A stretch of DNA of 64,000 nucleotides from Proteinivorax hydrogeniformans (GTDB lineage: Bacteria > Bacillota > Proteinivoracia > Proteinivoracales > Proteinivoracaceae), in the NCBI RefSeq assembly GCF_040515995.1, contig NZ_CP159485.1, positions 372,001 to 436,000 of the forward strand. The letters are read 5' to 3'. The position numbers were made by a program, and so were the translations under genes. The notes beneath the pieces were generated by a model. The model was not told the DNA's origin. It did no database searches and saw nothing but the letters and a program-made list of their open reading frames with translations. Positions 26,127 through 35,496 of this stretch are shown here, piece by piece. Numbering within the stretch: position 1 is the stretch's first letter; every line of letters starts with the position of its first letter.

Positions 26127-27665
26127 ATGATGAAGATTGGTATAATCGGAGGTGGGCCTGGGGGATTAGCAGTAGGGATGTTGCTTGCATCAAAAGGTTT
26201 AGACGTGACAATTTATGAGAGGGAACAATCTGTTGGCGGGCGCTGCGGAAAGCTGACAGATGAAGATGAAAAGTATATCTTCGATATAGGCCCAACTTTT
26301 TTAATGATGCCATACATTTTAGAGGATATATTTAGTAAGTGTAATAAAAACCTACATGACTATGTTAACTTAAACTTGCTCGAACCGTACTATAGGCTAA
26401 ACTATAGGGATGGCAGCACCTTTCACCCCGGTCAAAATTACCAAAGGGTAAAAAGGGAAATTTCCAAGCTATCTCCCGGGGATATAGATGGTTTTGAAAA
26501 TTATATGAAGGATAACAAGAAAAAGTTTGAAAAAACCTTTCCCGTGTTGCAAGGAGATTATCAAAAGTTTTATGATATCTTTAATTTAGATATACTAAAA
26601 TTTTTAGGAGTGTTAAGACCTTGGTCCACTCTTTGGGATGATTTAGGTAAACACTTTAAAGACGACCGTATAAAGGTTGGATTTACATTTCAGTCTAAGT
26701 ATTTAGGGATGTCTCCAATGAACTGTCCTTCGGTGTTTAGTATATTATCTTTTGTGGAATATAGCTCCGGTATATACCATGTTCAAGGAGGGTTACATCA
26801 ATTATCTGAGGGTATGGAAAAAGCCTTTAAAGAAATGGGCGGGAAGTTAGAGCTAGGCTGCGATGTAAAGAAAATAATAATTGAAGGTAAAAAGGCTAAA
26901 GGAATAGAACTGTCAGATGGAACAAAGCAGCAGTTAGATGAAGTAGTGATGAATGCTGATTTCGCTTGGGGGATGCAAAATTTAATAGATGATGAAAAGC
27001 GCAAGAAATATAAAGATGAGAAACTAAGGCAGAAAAAGTACTCATGCTCTACTTTTATGATGTATCTTGGATTAAATAAAAAATACGAACACCTGCCACA
27101 CCACAGCATTTATATATCAGAAGACTATAAAAGAAACTTTGATGATATTGAGTCAGGTAACTTTTCATATGACCCTTCTTTTTATATCCAAAATCCCTGT
27201 GTTACTGACGATAATTTAGCGCCCAAAGACCATTCTGCATTATATGTTTTGGTACCTGTGCCCAATTTAAAAAATGAAATAAACTGGGATAAAAAAACTA
27301 CAGAAGAATTTAAGAAGAAAATTTTACGACTGATGAAAGAAAGAGCAGGCCTTGATGGAATAGAGGAGCATATCGAGTTTGAGGATGTTGTTACTCCCAA
27401 GAACTGGGAAAAAAGGTTTAGAGTAGGTTATGGAGCTACATTTAACCTAGCTCACAACATAAGGCAGCTGACAATTTTTAGACCTAGAAATAGATTTGAG
27501 GAATTTGATAACATGTGGCTTGTAGGAGGGGGGACAAATCCAGGAAGTGGATTGCCTACTATTTATGAATCAGGGCGCATCACTGCCTATGGAATCTTTA
27601 AAAAATATAATATCGAAATGCCAGCTGTAATCACTCCTCCAGTCACATCAGGTATACAAGTTTAA
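26127..27665 (+). CDS. CrtI/CrtN-type carotenoid desaturase-like FAD oxidoreductase
   Basis: The roughly 512-residue flavoprotein belongs to the phytoene/diapophytoene desaturase family, which introduces double bonds into carotenoids or performs related isoprenoid redox steps. The FAD dinucleotide fold is at the start (GIIGGGPGGLAVGMLLASKG, then YEREQSVGGRC), with the family regions DIGPTFLMMP (about 52), the HVQGGLHQLSEGME centre (about 217) and the C-terminal LVGGGTNPGSGLPTIYESG. ATG at 26127 or 26130 fits AGGAG at 26116. It stands between two terminators. No phytoene or diapophytoene synthase is next to it, so a complete carotenoid pathway is not shown, and another substrate is possible. 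Confidence 0.85.
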   Translation: MMKIGIIGGGPGGLAVGMLLASKGLDVTIYEREQSVGGRCGKLTDEDEKYIFDIGPTFLMMPYILEDIFSKCNKNLHDYVNLNLLEPYYRLNYRDGSTFHPGQNYQRVKREISKLSPGDIDGFENYMKDNKKKFEKTFPVLQGDYQKFYDIFNLDILKFLGVLRPWSTLWDDLGKHFKDDRIKVGFTFQSKYLGMSPMNCPSVFSILSFVEYSSGIYHVQGGLHQLSEGMEKAFKEMGGKLELGCDVKKIIIEGKKAKGIELSDGTKQQLDEVVMNADFAWGMQNLIDDEKRKKYKDEKLRQKKYSCSTFMMYLGLNKKYEHLPHHSIYISEDYKRNFDDIESGNFSYDPSFYIQNPCVTDDNLAPKDHSALYVLVPVPNLKNEINWDKKTTEEFKKKILRLMKERAGLDGIEEHIEFEDVVTPKNWEKRFRVGYGATFNLAHNIRQLTIFRPRNRFEEFDNMWLVGGGTNPGSGLPTIYESGRITAYGIFKKYNIEMPAVITPPVTSGIQV

Positions 27666-27683
27666 AATAGGCTAGAAAAACTT

Positions 27684-27720
27684 AAAAACCTGCAGCTCCT
27701 AAAAGAAGCTGCAGGTTTTG
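27684..27720 (+). terminator. Terminator of the desaturase gene
   Basis: AAAACCTGCAGCT and its complement AGCTGCAGGTTTT flank a short A-rich loop. Confidence 0.9.
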
Positions 27721-27746
27721 TAATGCCTGTACTATTTTTTTGTATG

Positions 27747-29167
27747 TTACTTTGATGCATTTGAGGCGTTTTTACCAGCTATTCTGCCATAGACAATAGC
27801 ATCTAATAATGAGTTTCCACCCAATCTGTTTAAACCATGAATGCCGCCGGTAGCTTCCCCTGCTGCAAATAGGCCTGGTATTGGAACTTGGTTATCTGCT
27901 ATAACTTGAGCATTGGTGTTTATAACTATTCCGCCCATACAATAGTGAACTCCTGGTATAACTTCGATGGCATAAAACGGCCCTTCTGTTAAAGGGGTAC
28001 TTAAGGATTGTCTGTTAAAATCTAAATCTTTTTCGTTTTTGACGAAGCCGTTATATTTATCTATTGTATATGAAAGAGTGGATGGCTCTACCCTAATCTT
28101 GCTAGCTCTTCGATGGTATCGGAGCTTAAAACGATATTCATGTCAATATAATCGTCGCTTGCGGCAAGAGGTTGACGAATGTCTTCATTAAATATCAAGT
28201 AAACCTCGCGGTCAGGCTGTGCCAACAAGTCTTCACTGAGGTGGTCTCTGTTTTTCATCTCATCGGCGAATCTAACACCCTGATTATTTACAAGTATGCC
28301 TCCGTTACCACGGATAGCTTCTGTGATTAACATACCATAGTGTGGTGATACAGTAGGGTGGGTCTGGATATATTCCATATCAGTAAACTTTGCGCCTATT
28401 TTATCTGCTAACTCAATAAAATCTCCTGTAGCGCTAGGACTATTGGTTGTATGATAACCTTTTAGGTTTGGATTGTAATAAACAAACTGCTCACTGCTTC
28501 CACCAAATCCACCTGTGGCTACCACAACACTGTTACATTTTATATCATAGATTTTGCCTGTGTTATCAATAACCTGTACCTTTTTAACCTTATCGTCTCT
28601 ATCTAGCTCTATCTCTACTGCCTTATGTTCTAATCTTAAGTCTACACTGGATTTTTGTATTGCGCTGCTAAGTGTCTTTACTACCTCACTGCCGATGGGT
28701 TGACCACCTGAGGGTCTATGAGTTCTTGCTTTACTATGGCCTGCTAAGATACCTACATCATCTAAATCTGCGCCTAGGTCAGTAAGCCAACTTACAGCAT
28801 CAGCACTATTGTCTATTAAAACTTCAATCAATTCAACAGAATTTAATCCATGCCCTGACTCTAATATATCATTTAAAAATATATTTTTACTGTCTTTGAT
28901 TTCTCTTTCTTTTTGCTGTGGTGTAAGTACTGCATTCATCCCTGCTGTTGCACGTACAGTATTTCCACCAACATAAGGCATTTTTTCTAACAAAACTACA
29001 GAAGAGCCTTGATTTTCAGCTTCTAAAGAGGCGCTCATCCCGCCAGCCCCTGCGCCTATAACTACTACATCTACTTTAATAGCTGGTTCAAATAAGAACC
29101 AATATGCCAATGAAATAGGGATTAGAACCATTGCTAAAATAATAATGACAATTTTAATTTTCTCCAT
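27747..29167 (-). pseudogene. Membrane-anchored fumarate-reductase-type flavoprotein, frameshifted
   Basis: Codons 1-359 (29167-28088) encode an FAD flavoprotein of the fumarate reductase/flavocytochrome c family: an N-terminal membrane anchor (7-28), GAGAGGMSASLEAE, THPTVSPHYG and EAIRGNGGILVN. The frame ends in ELARLG-stop, but the neighbouring minus-strand frame continues exactly as the family requires ([51 protein letters not shown]) to 27747. One base, probably an A of an AAA run near 28096, is missing. Without repair the product lacks the substrate-binding His and Arg and should be inactive. It is the third gene of the operon with the two-component system, 1 base after the regulator. 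Confidence 0.85.
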
Positions 29168-29168
29168 G

Positions 29169-29840
29169 TTAATCTACTCCAATCCACAAGTAACTTTTTT
29201 GTGGTCTGCCTACTTTACCATAATTAAGCTCTTCTTTTACAAGGCCTTCTTCTACCATATACTCTAAATAACGCCTAACAGTAACCCTAGCTAAGTCAGT
29301 ACTATCACTTACTTTTTGTGCAGTCAAAGGGGCATTTGATTGTTTGATAAACTTTTTAATGGTTTGGTATGTCGAAGTATTTATACCTTTTTCTTGAACC
29401 AGGTCTTTGTCGCCAGCTTTTTTAATCCACTTATCCAGGGTGTCTTGAGTTATTTTTTCGCCACTTTTTAGCTGTCGACGTCTGTTAATGACATTATTTA
29501 AAGCCTGTTTGAATCTCTCGAAATTGAAAGGCTTTATGATATAATCAATAGCTCCTAAACGTAATACCATCTCTATAGTTTCAGCACTATTATCTGCTGT
29601 TATTAAAATCACATCCACATTAAGTTCTTTATCTCTGATCCATTTTAGTAGTGCTGGACCATTTATTTCTCCTAAATAAATATCTAACAAGACTATATCT
29701 AAACTATTGCTTAAAATTACTTCTTTGGCACTTTTAACGTCACTGGCCTCGTATATTTTATAGTTAGAATTTATTTTTCTTAAAAAGCCAGCGTTTATAT
29801 CTCTTACCATTGGATCATCTTCAACAATTAAAATATTCAA
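29169..29840 (-). CDS. CitB/DcuR/DctR-type response regulator
   Basis: The 223-residue regulator has a receiver domain (1-120) with acidic pocket EDD (7-9), phospho-acceptor Asp53 in IVLLDIYLG, the Thr of ILITAD and Lys of IIKPFNF. The C-terminal part (about 160-223) is a helix-turn-helix of the CitT/DcuR class (TAQKVSDSTDLARVTVRRYLEYMVEEGLV). This class controls uptake and use of citrate, malate, fumarate and related acids. It is flanked by its kinase (1-base gap) and a flavoprotein reductase (1-base gap), so it probably switches on anaerobic respiration genes here, including the reductase at 31603 and perhaps the carrier at 37846. Confidence 0.93.
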   Translation of the reverse strand: MNILIVEDDPMVRDINAGFLRKINSNYKIYEASDVKSAKEVILSNSLDIVLLDIYLGEINGPALLKWIRDKELNVDVILITADNSAETIEMVLRLGAIDYIIKPFNFERFKQALNNVINRRRQLKSGEKITQDTLDKWIKKAGDKDLVQEKGINTSTYQTIKKFIKQSNAPLTAQKVSDSTDLARVTVRRYLEYMVEEGLVKEELNYGKVGRPQKSYLWIGVD

Positions 29841-29841
29841 G

Positions 29842-31404
29842 TTAAACTTCCTTTCTTTCCATTGGTAAATACACTTTACAACATAAGCCTTCTTGATTTT
29901 TAAGTTCTAAATGACCATTTAAATAATCAACAATATTTTTGACTATATAAAGTCCATAACCCCGGTCTTCGCCTTTAGTACTAAATCCTTTTTCAAAGCA
30001 TTTTTCTAAGCAAGTATCGCTCATTCCAGGCCCATCATCCCAAACAGTTATAGAGAATTGCTTACTATCTTGGTACATGTCTAGATAAATTTTTCCTCCC
30101 CCTTCTTTTGCCAGCACATCCATGGCATTGTCAATTAAATTACCTATAATAGAAGTAATGTCTTCCTCTAGTGCGCCTTTAGGAATTTTACTAATATGAG
30201 CTTCTTCATCAATTATCAACTCTATCTTTCGTTCTGCTCCTTTTGAATGTTTTGCTAAAATAAGCCCTGCCACAGCAGGAACCTTTATGCGTTGATTAAG
30301 CGCGTCTACCATCGCTTTCCGTGCTTTTGTTATTTTTTCAATATAGTTTAAAGCCTCATCATATTCATCTAGTTGAATCAAACCAGTTATAGTATGAAGC
30401 TTATTCATAAACTCGTGATTCTGTGCCCTAAGAGCTTGAGTCAGTTGCTGCATATTAGTCAGCTCCTCAGCCCGTTGTCTAACTAAACTCATATCTTCTA
30501 TTTTATATAAAAAGCCCAGCCGTTCACTGACTTTCTGTAAATCAACTACTTGTACTTTAACTATCTTGTTTTCATTTATACGCCACTCTTCTTCACACTT
30601 ATTGTCTTTTTTAGGAAGTTTTCCAAATAATTTAAAGATAGGGATAGTATTTATCTTCATTCCAAGTCTTAGGTTAGGCATTTCTAAAAGGTTTTTTGCG
30701 TTTTCGTTAATTAACAAGATTTCTCCCATATGGTTAGTCGCTACAATACCTTCGCCGATTTGTTCTAAAACGGTTTCTTGTTGATTTAATAATAAAGCTA
30801 TGGCTTCAGGTTCTAAGTCATACATATTTTTTTTAATGTTTTTAGATAAGCCGTAAGCAATAAAAACCCCTAAAATCATTGCTAAGGAAGAAAACATAAC
30901 CAGTCTAAAGGCATGACCTTTTATGGTTTGTAAAATTCTTCCGTTATACATGCCGACTACAACTGCACCGCTTTGAATACCATCGGTATATATAGGCACG
31001 TAAGCTTCCACCATTGCATCGTTATATAAACTATAATGGTAGGTAGGGCTGGACACCAAAGGATCCAACTTAGTATCGTTTTGGTTATGATAAGTGTTTA
31101 CTTTATCAGGTATGGGATGGGCAAAATACCTGCCCTCCATATTAACAATATATAGATACTGAATACCTGTTTTAAGGTGTATGCTTTCCACCATTCTATT
31201 AACCGAGATATACCCGTTATCCAACATCATTGCTCTTTGGAGTGCTTCTTGTTCTGCTATTATAATAGCATGGTCTTTAGCATCAAGTGCCACTTGTTTT
31301 TGAACAGAGCTATACCAGTTACCATACATAAAAACTGTTAGTACTAAAATTAGTACTATAATGAGTAGCGCTATAGCTAACGTAATTTTATATTGAATTT
31401 TCAT
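29842..31404 (-). CDS. CitA/DcuS-type sensor histidine kinase
   Basis: A 520-residue membrane kinase with the CitA/DcuS layout: a membrane helix (about 6-28), an extracytoplasmic PAS/Cache domain (about 30-165), a second helix (about 166-186), a cytosolic PAS domain (about 210-310), the dimerisation/phosphorylation helix with NHEFMNKLH (His about 330), and a C-terminal ATPase with DNAMDVL, DDGPGMSD and GYGLYIVKNI. The external domain of this family binds dicarboxylates or citrate. It heads an operon with the regulator and a reductase, so its ligand is probably the electron acceptor used by that reductase, or a related organic acid. Confidence 0.94.
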   Translation of the reverse strand: MKIQYKITLAIALLIIVLILVLTVFMYGNWYSSVQKQVALDAKDHAIIIAEQEALQRAMMLDNGYISVNRMVESIHLKTGIQYLYIVNMEGRYFAHPIPDKVNTYHNQNDTKLDPLVSSPTYHYSLYNDAMVEAYVPIYTDGIQSGAVVVGMYNGRILQTIKGHAFRLVMFSSLAMILGVFIAYGLSKNIKKNMYDLEPEAIALLLNQQETVLEQIGEGIVATNHMGEILLINENAKNLLEMPNLRLGMKINTIPIFKLFGKLPKKDNKCEEEWRINENKIVKVQVVDLQKVSERLGFLYKIEDMSLVRQRAEELTNMQQLTQALRAQNHEFMNKLHTITGLIQLDEYDEALNYIEKITKARKAMVDALNQRIKVPAVAGLILAKHSKGAERKIELIIDEEAHISKIPKGALEEDITSIIGNLIDNAMDVLAKEGGGKIYLDMYQDSKQFSITVWDDGPGMSDTCLEKCFEKGFSTKGEDRGYGLYIVKNIVDYLNGHLELKNQEGLCCKVYLPMERKEV

Positions 31405-31548
31405 AGTTATTATCTCCTATTGTCTATTGCTTTCATACTAACAATCAGCGCGGTGAAGGTCCCCACTAAATGAAGTTACACTTTATTTTATCATAAACAA
31501 AAAAAATATTACTAGCTATTTCTAATTCACTATAGTCCAATTTATAGA

Positions 31549-31595
31549 AACACAAAAAAGGCTAAAACTTATAAAAGTTTAGCCTTTTTTGTGTT
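31549..31595. terminator. Terminator between reductase and kinase operons
   Basis: AACACAAAAAAGGCTAAA pairs with TTTAGCCTTTTTTGTGTT around a short loop. It lies just after the reductase stop on the minus strand. Confidence 0.9.
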
Positions 31596-31602
31596 AAATA
31601 AA

Positions 31603-33327
31603 CTAGTTAGATGACTTTGCTGCATTTACTCCTGCAATTCTTCCAAAAACTGTTATATCTGTAAGTGCATTTCCACCAAGCCTATTGTTACCATGAATAG
31701 CACCTGTCACCTCTCCGGCAGCATATAAGCCTGGTATTACTTTGCCATCAGTGTTTAAAACTTCTGATTCTGTTGTGATCCTTACTCCACCCATAGTATG
31801 GTGTACAGCTGGTCCTACTTCTACGGCATAATATGGGCCAGTTTCTAGGCTTCTTGGCATATCTTGTCTTGAGTAGTCTTCATCATTTTCTGATGCAACA
31901 TATCCATTGTAGGTTTCAATAGTACTTTCTAACGCGCTAGCTTCTATATCTAGTTCACTTGCAAGGTCTGAAATTGTTTCGCCTTTTACTAAAAATCCGT
32001 TATTATAGTATCCATCAATAGCTCCTAAACTTTCCCTTATACCCTGGTCAAAGACTAGAAAACTAGTTGAACCGGTTTGCTCTAGCTGTGCATTAGATAC
32101 TTCTGCACGACTTCCTAACTCACTTACAAACCTTTCTCCCTCACGATTCACCAAGATAGCTCCGTTTCCTCTTACTGCTTCTGTTATCATAAAATTATTT
32201 GATGGCATAACAGTTGGGTGGGTTTGAATTTCATTCATATCTACAAAATCCACGTTTAGGTTTTTGGTAAAGCCTAAAGCATCTCCGGTTGCCCCTGGGT
32301 GGTTAGTTGTACCATATCCTTCTAGGCTTTCATCATAGCTAGCAACAACTTCATTATCGGCACCAAAACCACCTGAAGCGATAACGACTGCCTTAGCGTC
32401 TATACTGAATTCGCCGCCTGCAGTTTTTGCTATAACGCCGCTAACTCCGTTATCATCGCCAGTTACTTCAATTACTTCACTATTTAGAAGCACCTCTATA
32501 CCCATGTTTGTAGCATTTTCATACAATATTTCAACTAGGTGATCACCAACTGGATCTCCACCTGTTGGACGATGAGTACGATCTGCACTTGCACCACCCA
32601 TTCTACCAATATCAGATAAATCTACACCTAGCTCTATCAGCCAGTCAACTGTTTCAGCGGATTCGCTAGCTAAAATATCGACTAAATCTTGGTCGTTAAT
32701 TTCCCCTCCGCCAGTCATTATATCTTCCATAAATAGCTCAACGCTATCTGTAATATCAAGCTCACTTTGCACGCTGGATTCGGCTGCATTTAGCCCTCCT
32801 GTTGCTAGCTTAGTGTTTCCACCAATTAAGGGCATTTTTTCTACCACTATTACATCAGCACCATTTGCTTTTGCTTCTATGGCAGCAGTTAGTCCTGCAC
32901 CACCGGCTCCAATTACAACTACATCTGTTGTAAGATCTTCTAATTCTTCTTCTTCTTGGTTGTTGTTTGTTTTAGCTGGGGCATCTGAAATTCTAGCATC
33001 TAAAAGAGCATCTTCAATTGCTTCTAAAACTCCATTAGACGTTTCGGTTGCACCTGAAATTACGTCTACCTCGGTATTATTAGAACCAATAACAGCTTCG
33101 ATAAGCTGCTTTGCAGGCTCTAAAGCAAAATCTGAATCATTAAATTCTAGTATCTTTACTTCTTTGATTTCTGTATCTGATACCTCCACTTCAACAACTA
33201 TTTTACCGGAGTATCCTTCGCCTACTCCCTCATATGTTCCCGATTTGTATATGGCATCAGAACCACATCCTACTACTGTAGTAGCCATTAGCATAACAGC
33301 AAGTAATAACATCAGTGTTTTTTTCAT
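31603..33327 (-). CDS. Lipoprotein FMN/FAD reductase (flavocytochrome c / fumarate or urocanate reductase type)
   Basis: A 574-residue lipoprotein reductase working outside the membrane. It has a lipoprotein signal ending in VVGC (Cys21), an FMN-binding domain (about 30-112) with SGATETS, where FMN is attached to Thr, an acidic linker and an FAD/fumarate-reductase domain (about 132-574) with GAGGAGLTAAIEA. Active-site residues of the superfamily are visible: Arg in EAVRGNGAILVN, His in HHTMGGVRI and Arg in NNRLGGNALTD. Such enzymes reduce fumarate, urocanate, cinnamates or related double bonds with electrons from the membrane; the substrate is not decided here. It has its own promoter and terminator and is the intact paralogue of the frameshifted gene at 27747. 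Confidence 0.92.
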   Translation of the reverse strand: MKKTLMLLLAVMLMATTVVGCGSDAIYKSGTYEGVGEGYSGKIVVEVEVSDTEIKEVKILEFNDSDFALEPAKQLIEAVIGSNNTEVDVISGATETSNGVLEAIEDALLDARISDAPAKTNNNQEEEELEDLTTDVVVIGAGGAGLTAAIEAKANGADVIVVEKMPLIGGNTKLATGGLNAAESSVQSELDITDSVELFMEDIMTGGGEINDQDLVDILASESAETVDWLIELGVDLSDIGRMGGASADRTHRPTGGDPVGDHLVEILYENATNMGIEVLLNSEVIEVTGDDNGVSGVIAKTAGGEFSIDAKAVVIASGGFGADNEVVASYDESLEGYGTTNHPGATGDALGFTKNLNVDFVDMNEIQTHPTVMPSNNFMITEAVRGNGAILVNREGERFVSELGSRAEVSNAQLEQTGSTSFLVFDQGIRESLGAIDGYYNNGFLVKGETISDLASELDIEASALESTIETYNGYVASENDEDYSRQDMPRSLETGPYYAVEVGPAVHHTMGGVRITTESEVLNTDGKVIPGLYAAGEVTGAIHGNNRLGGNALTDITVFGRIAGVNAAKSSN

Positions 33328-33365
33328 TATTATTCCTCCCGATTAAAATTTTAGCTTACAAAAGA

Positions 33366-33394
33366 AGTATAAGTGCTTGTTAAAAGTTTAACAA
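33366..33394 (-). promoter_or_regulatory. Promoter of the lipoprotein reductase with an embedded palindrome
   Basis: On the minus strand TTGTTA, 17 bases and TATACT precede the gene. GTTAAA-AG-TTTAAC (33379-33392), a perfect 14-base palindrome, lies between and across the -35, a typical place for a regulator site. Which regulator binds it is not known; the adjacent response regulator is a candidate. Confidence 0.5.
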
Positions 33395-33531
33395 TCTTTT
33401 GTACTTAAGAAATCTTTTTGTTCATTTAGTTCAAATAATCACAGATCATTATAAATCTAACCCCTAATACAGTTAAGGGTTTCCTTTGTTGAGCCAACTT
33501 AAATTATTTTCTGAAAATGAGAAAAATTATG

Positions 33532-33590
33532 TTGACATTTAAAAGTCGAGGTACTATACTTGTATATATAAGTATAGTACCTCGACTTTT
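33532..33590 (+). promoter_or_regulatory. Promoter and operator of the first GntR-ABC cassette
   Basis: TTGACA (33532-33537), 17 bases and TATACT (33555-33560) form a strong promoter. A perfect inverted repeat with 21-base arms (33541-33561 and 33570-33590) and an 8-base centre covers the -10 and the transcription start. It is very probably the operator for the GntR protein encoded directly after it. Confidence 0.8.
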
Positions 33591-33607
33591 ATAAGGTGGT
33601 GAAGTTA

Positions 33608-33991
33608 TTGAGTAAGTTGTTTCATGAAAATAAGTCCATTTTTTTGCAGATTAAGGAGAGAATTGAAGACCAAATTGTTGATGGAGACTTAAAGGAACAT
33701 GATCAGATTCCTTCTACTACACAGATGGTCCAGTTTTATAAGGTTAATCATATAACTATATCTAAAGGCATCAACTTGCTGGTAGAAGAGGGCATTATTT
33801 ATAAGAAACGGGGGGTAGGAATGTTTGTTGCAAAAGGAGCTCGTGACAAACTTTTAAATAGTAGAAAGGACGCATTTTCTGTGCAGTACGTACTACCTAT
33901 GATACAAGAAGCTGACAAGCTAGGTCTTTCTGAAGAGGAGATTGTAAGTGCTATTAAAAAGGTAAAGGAGTGTAATGATGATGAATCTTGA
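33608..33991 (+). CDS. GntR/YtrA-family transcriptional regulator
   Basis: A 127-residue regulator of the small YtrA subgroup of GntR: a winged helix (about 1-72, with QIPSTTQMVQFYKVNHITISKG and the wing IIYKKRGVGMFV) and a short helical tail without a large ligand domain. YtrA proteins repress their own ABC transporter operon and respond to cell-envelope stress or antibiotics. TTG at 33608 is the best start, 8 bases after AAGGTGG; GTG at 33596 would sit on the ribosome site. The 3' end overlaps the ATPase gene by 17 bases. The large palindrome at 33541-33590 is its likely binding site. Confidence 0.9.
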   Translation: MSKLFHENKSIFLQIKERIEDQIVDGDLKEHDQIPSTTQMVQFYKVNHITISKGINLLVEEGIIYKKRGVGMFVAKGARDKLLNSRKDAFSVQYVLPMIQEADKLGLSEEEIVSAIKKVKECNDDES

Positions 33992-34886
33992 TGTTGTGTT
34001 TAGTGGTATTTCGCTAAAATATGGTGATTTTGAGGCTTTAAAGGATATATCTTTTTCTCTTATGCCTGGGAAGATATACGGTTTAGTAGGTAGAAATGGA
34101 GCGGGAAAGACATCTTTACTGTCTCTTATGGCATCCTTTAGAACACCTTCTCAGGGTTTTATTAAAATTGGGGGAGAAGAGCCATTTGAAAATAGTAGGG
34201 TCATGCCCCAGGTGAGCTTTGTTTATGACTCTGATTACAGTGTTGAAGAGTGGAGCGCAATGGGATATTTTGAGTTTGCCCAGCTGTATCGACCTGATTT
34301 TGACTTGGAATATGCCAAAAAGCTAGCTAAAAGGTTTAAGCTCCCATTAGATAAACCAATTAATAAGTTATCAAAGGGAATGCAATCTTCTTTGAATGCC
34401 ATTTTAGGCCTTGCCAATCGCTCCGCATTAACTATTTTTGATGAAGTATATCTAGGGATGGATGCACCGACTCGGGAACAATTTTATAATGAGGTTATTG
34501 AAGAGCAAAGTCGTAATCCAAGGATTATGATTTTATCCACCCACCTTGTCTCAGAGATGGAATATTTATTTGATCATGTTTTAATTTTAGACAAAGGTTC
34601 GCTTATTGTAGATGGACCTTATGACGAGGTAGTTAGCCGTGGCGCTTCTATTACCGGCAACGAAGTTAAGGTGGATAGGTTTGTTAAAGGAATGAATGTA
34701 CTAAGGACTCAAAAGCTTGGAAATACAAAGTCGGCAACTGTATATGGCGAAATAGATGAAAAAGAACGGATGGAAGCTCAGAAGCAGGGGCTTGAGATAG
34801 GCTCTGTATCTTTGCAAGATTTGTTTATCTACTTAACAAAGGAGGAAGACTCTTATGAATCTACAAATCAACTCCATAAAAGGTAA
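33975..34886 (+). CDS. ABC transporter ATP-binding protein (YtrB-like)
   Basis: A 303-residue ABC ATPase with Walker A GRNGAGKT (about residue 41), signature LSKGMQ (about 137), Walker B ALTIFDEVYLGMD (about 155) and the switch STHL (about 190). A C-terminal extension of about 90 residues may be regulatory. It overlaps the regulator before it and the membrane protein after it (32 bases), so the three genes form one unit: repressor, ATPase, permease. Such YtrABC-type exporters deal with envelope-active compounds; the cargo is unknown. Confidence 0.9.
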   Translation: MMMNLDVVFSGISLKYGDFEALKDISFSLMPGKIYGLVGRNGAGKTSLLSLMASFRTPSQGFIKIGGEEPFENSRVMPQVSFVYDSDYSVEEWSAMGYFEFAQLYRPDFDLEYAKKLAKRFKLPLDKPINKLSKGMQSSLNAILGLANRSALTIFDEVYLGMDAPTREQFYNEVIEEQSRNPRIMILSTHLVSEMEYLFDHVLILDKGSLIVDGPYDEVVSRGASITGNEVKVDRFVKGMNVLRTQKLGNTKSATVYGEIDEKERMEAQKQGLEIGSVSLQDLFIYLTKEEDSYESTNQLHKR

Positions 34887-35496
34887 GGTGGCAAACAGCT
34901 TGTACCGCATCCAGATGGGTTGGACCTTATGGTATATTGGTATTCTGTTAGGTATACAAGTTATAGTTTTTTATTTTACTTCTGACGTACAAGAAGCAAA
35001 CTTCAATTTTATGTATTTTATCAGCCAACCGTCTAAAATTTATATGTTGGTTATTGGAATAATACTGTTTTTCAACTTTTTTGGTTACTTTATAAAAAAT
35101 GGCGTAACTCGAAAGGATTACTTTGTCGGGTCTGCTATAGCTGCAGGAGGTGTCGCACTATCCATAATTTTAATTGGACTTATTATATCTGCGATAATCT
35201 ATATAACAGGGATTTTTCCTAGTTCATTAGAAATGGATATAATAGACCAATCTTTAGGACTGGTGAAACAAATTACAGCGCTAAGCTTATTATTATATGG
35301 TTATTATATAGCTGGCTGGATTGTAGCCGCTGGTTTTTACGGGTTTAGTGGATGGTACAAGTCAGCATCAATAGTAGTAGCTGCACTGTTTGCTGGTATT
35401 ATAAATACAATATGGCAAGGTGACGTTGACTTTCCACTGTATCTAGTGTATAGTTACAGTATAAGGAGGTGGGGGCTTGAATATACTTATTTCTAA
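34855..35496 (+). CDS. Permease-like membrane protein of the first ABC cassette
   Basis: A 213-residue protein with about five or six hydrophobic segments and no catalytic motif. It overlaps the ATPase gene by 32 bases and the next GntR gene by 20 bases, so it is taken as the membrane part of the first transporter. The stretch FFGYFIKNGVTRKDYFVGS resembles the coupling region of ABC-2-type exporters where a charged loop meets the ATPase. No homologue with a known cargo was recognised. Confidence 0.8.
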   Translation: MNLQINSIKGKVANSLYRIQMGWTLWYIGILLGIQVIVFYFTSDVQEANFNFMYFISQPSKIYMLVIGIILFFNFFGYFIKNGVTRKDYFVGSAIAAGGVALSIILIGLIISAIIYITGIFPSSLEMDIIDQSLGLVKQITALSLLLYGYYIAGWIVAAGFYGFSGWYKSASIVVAALFAGIINTIWQGDVDFPLYLVYSYSIRRWGLEYTYF

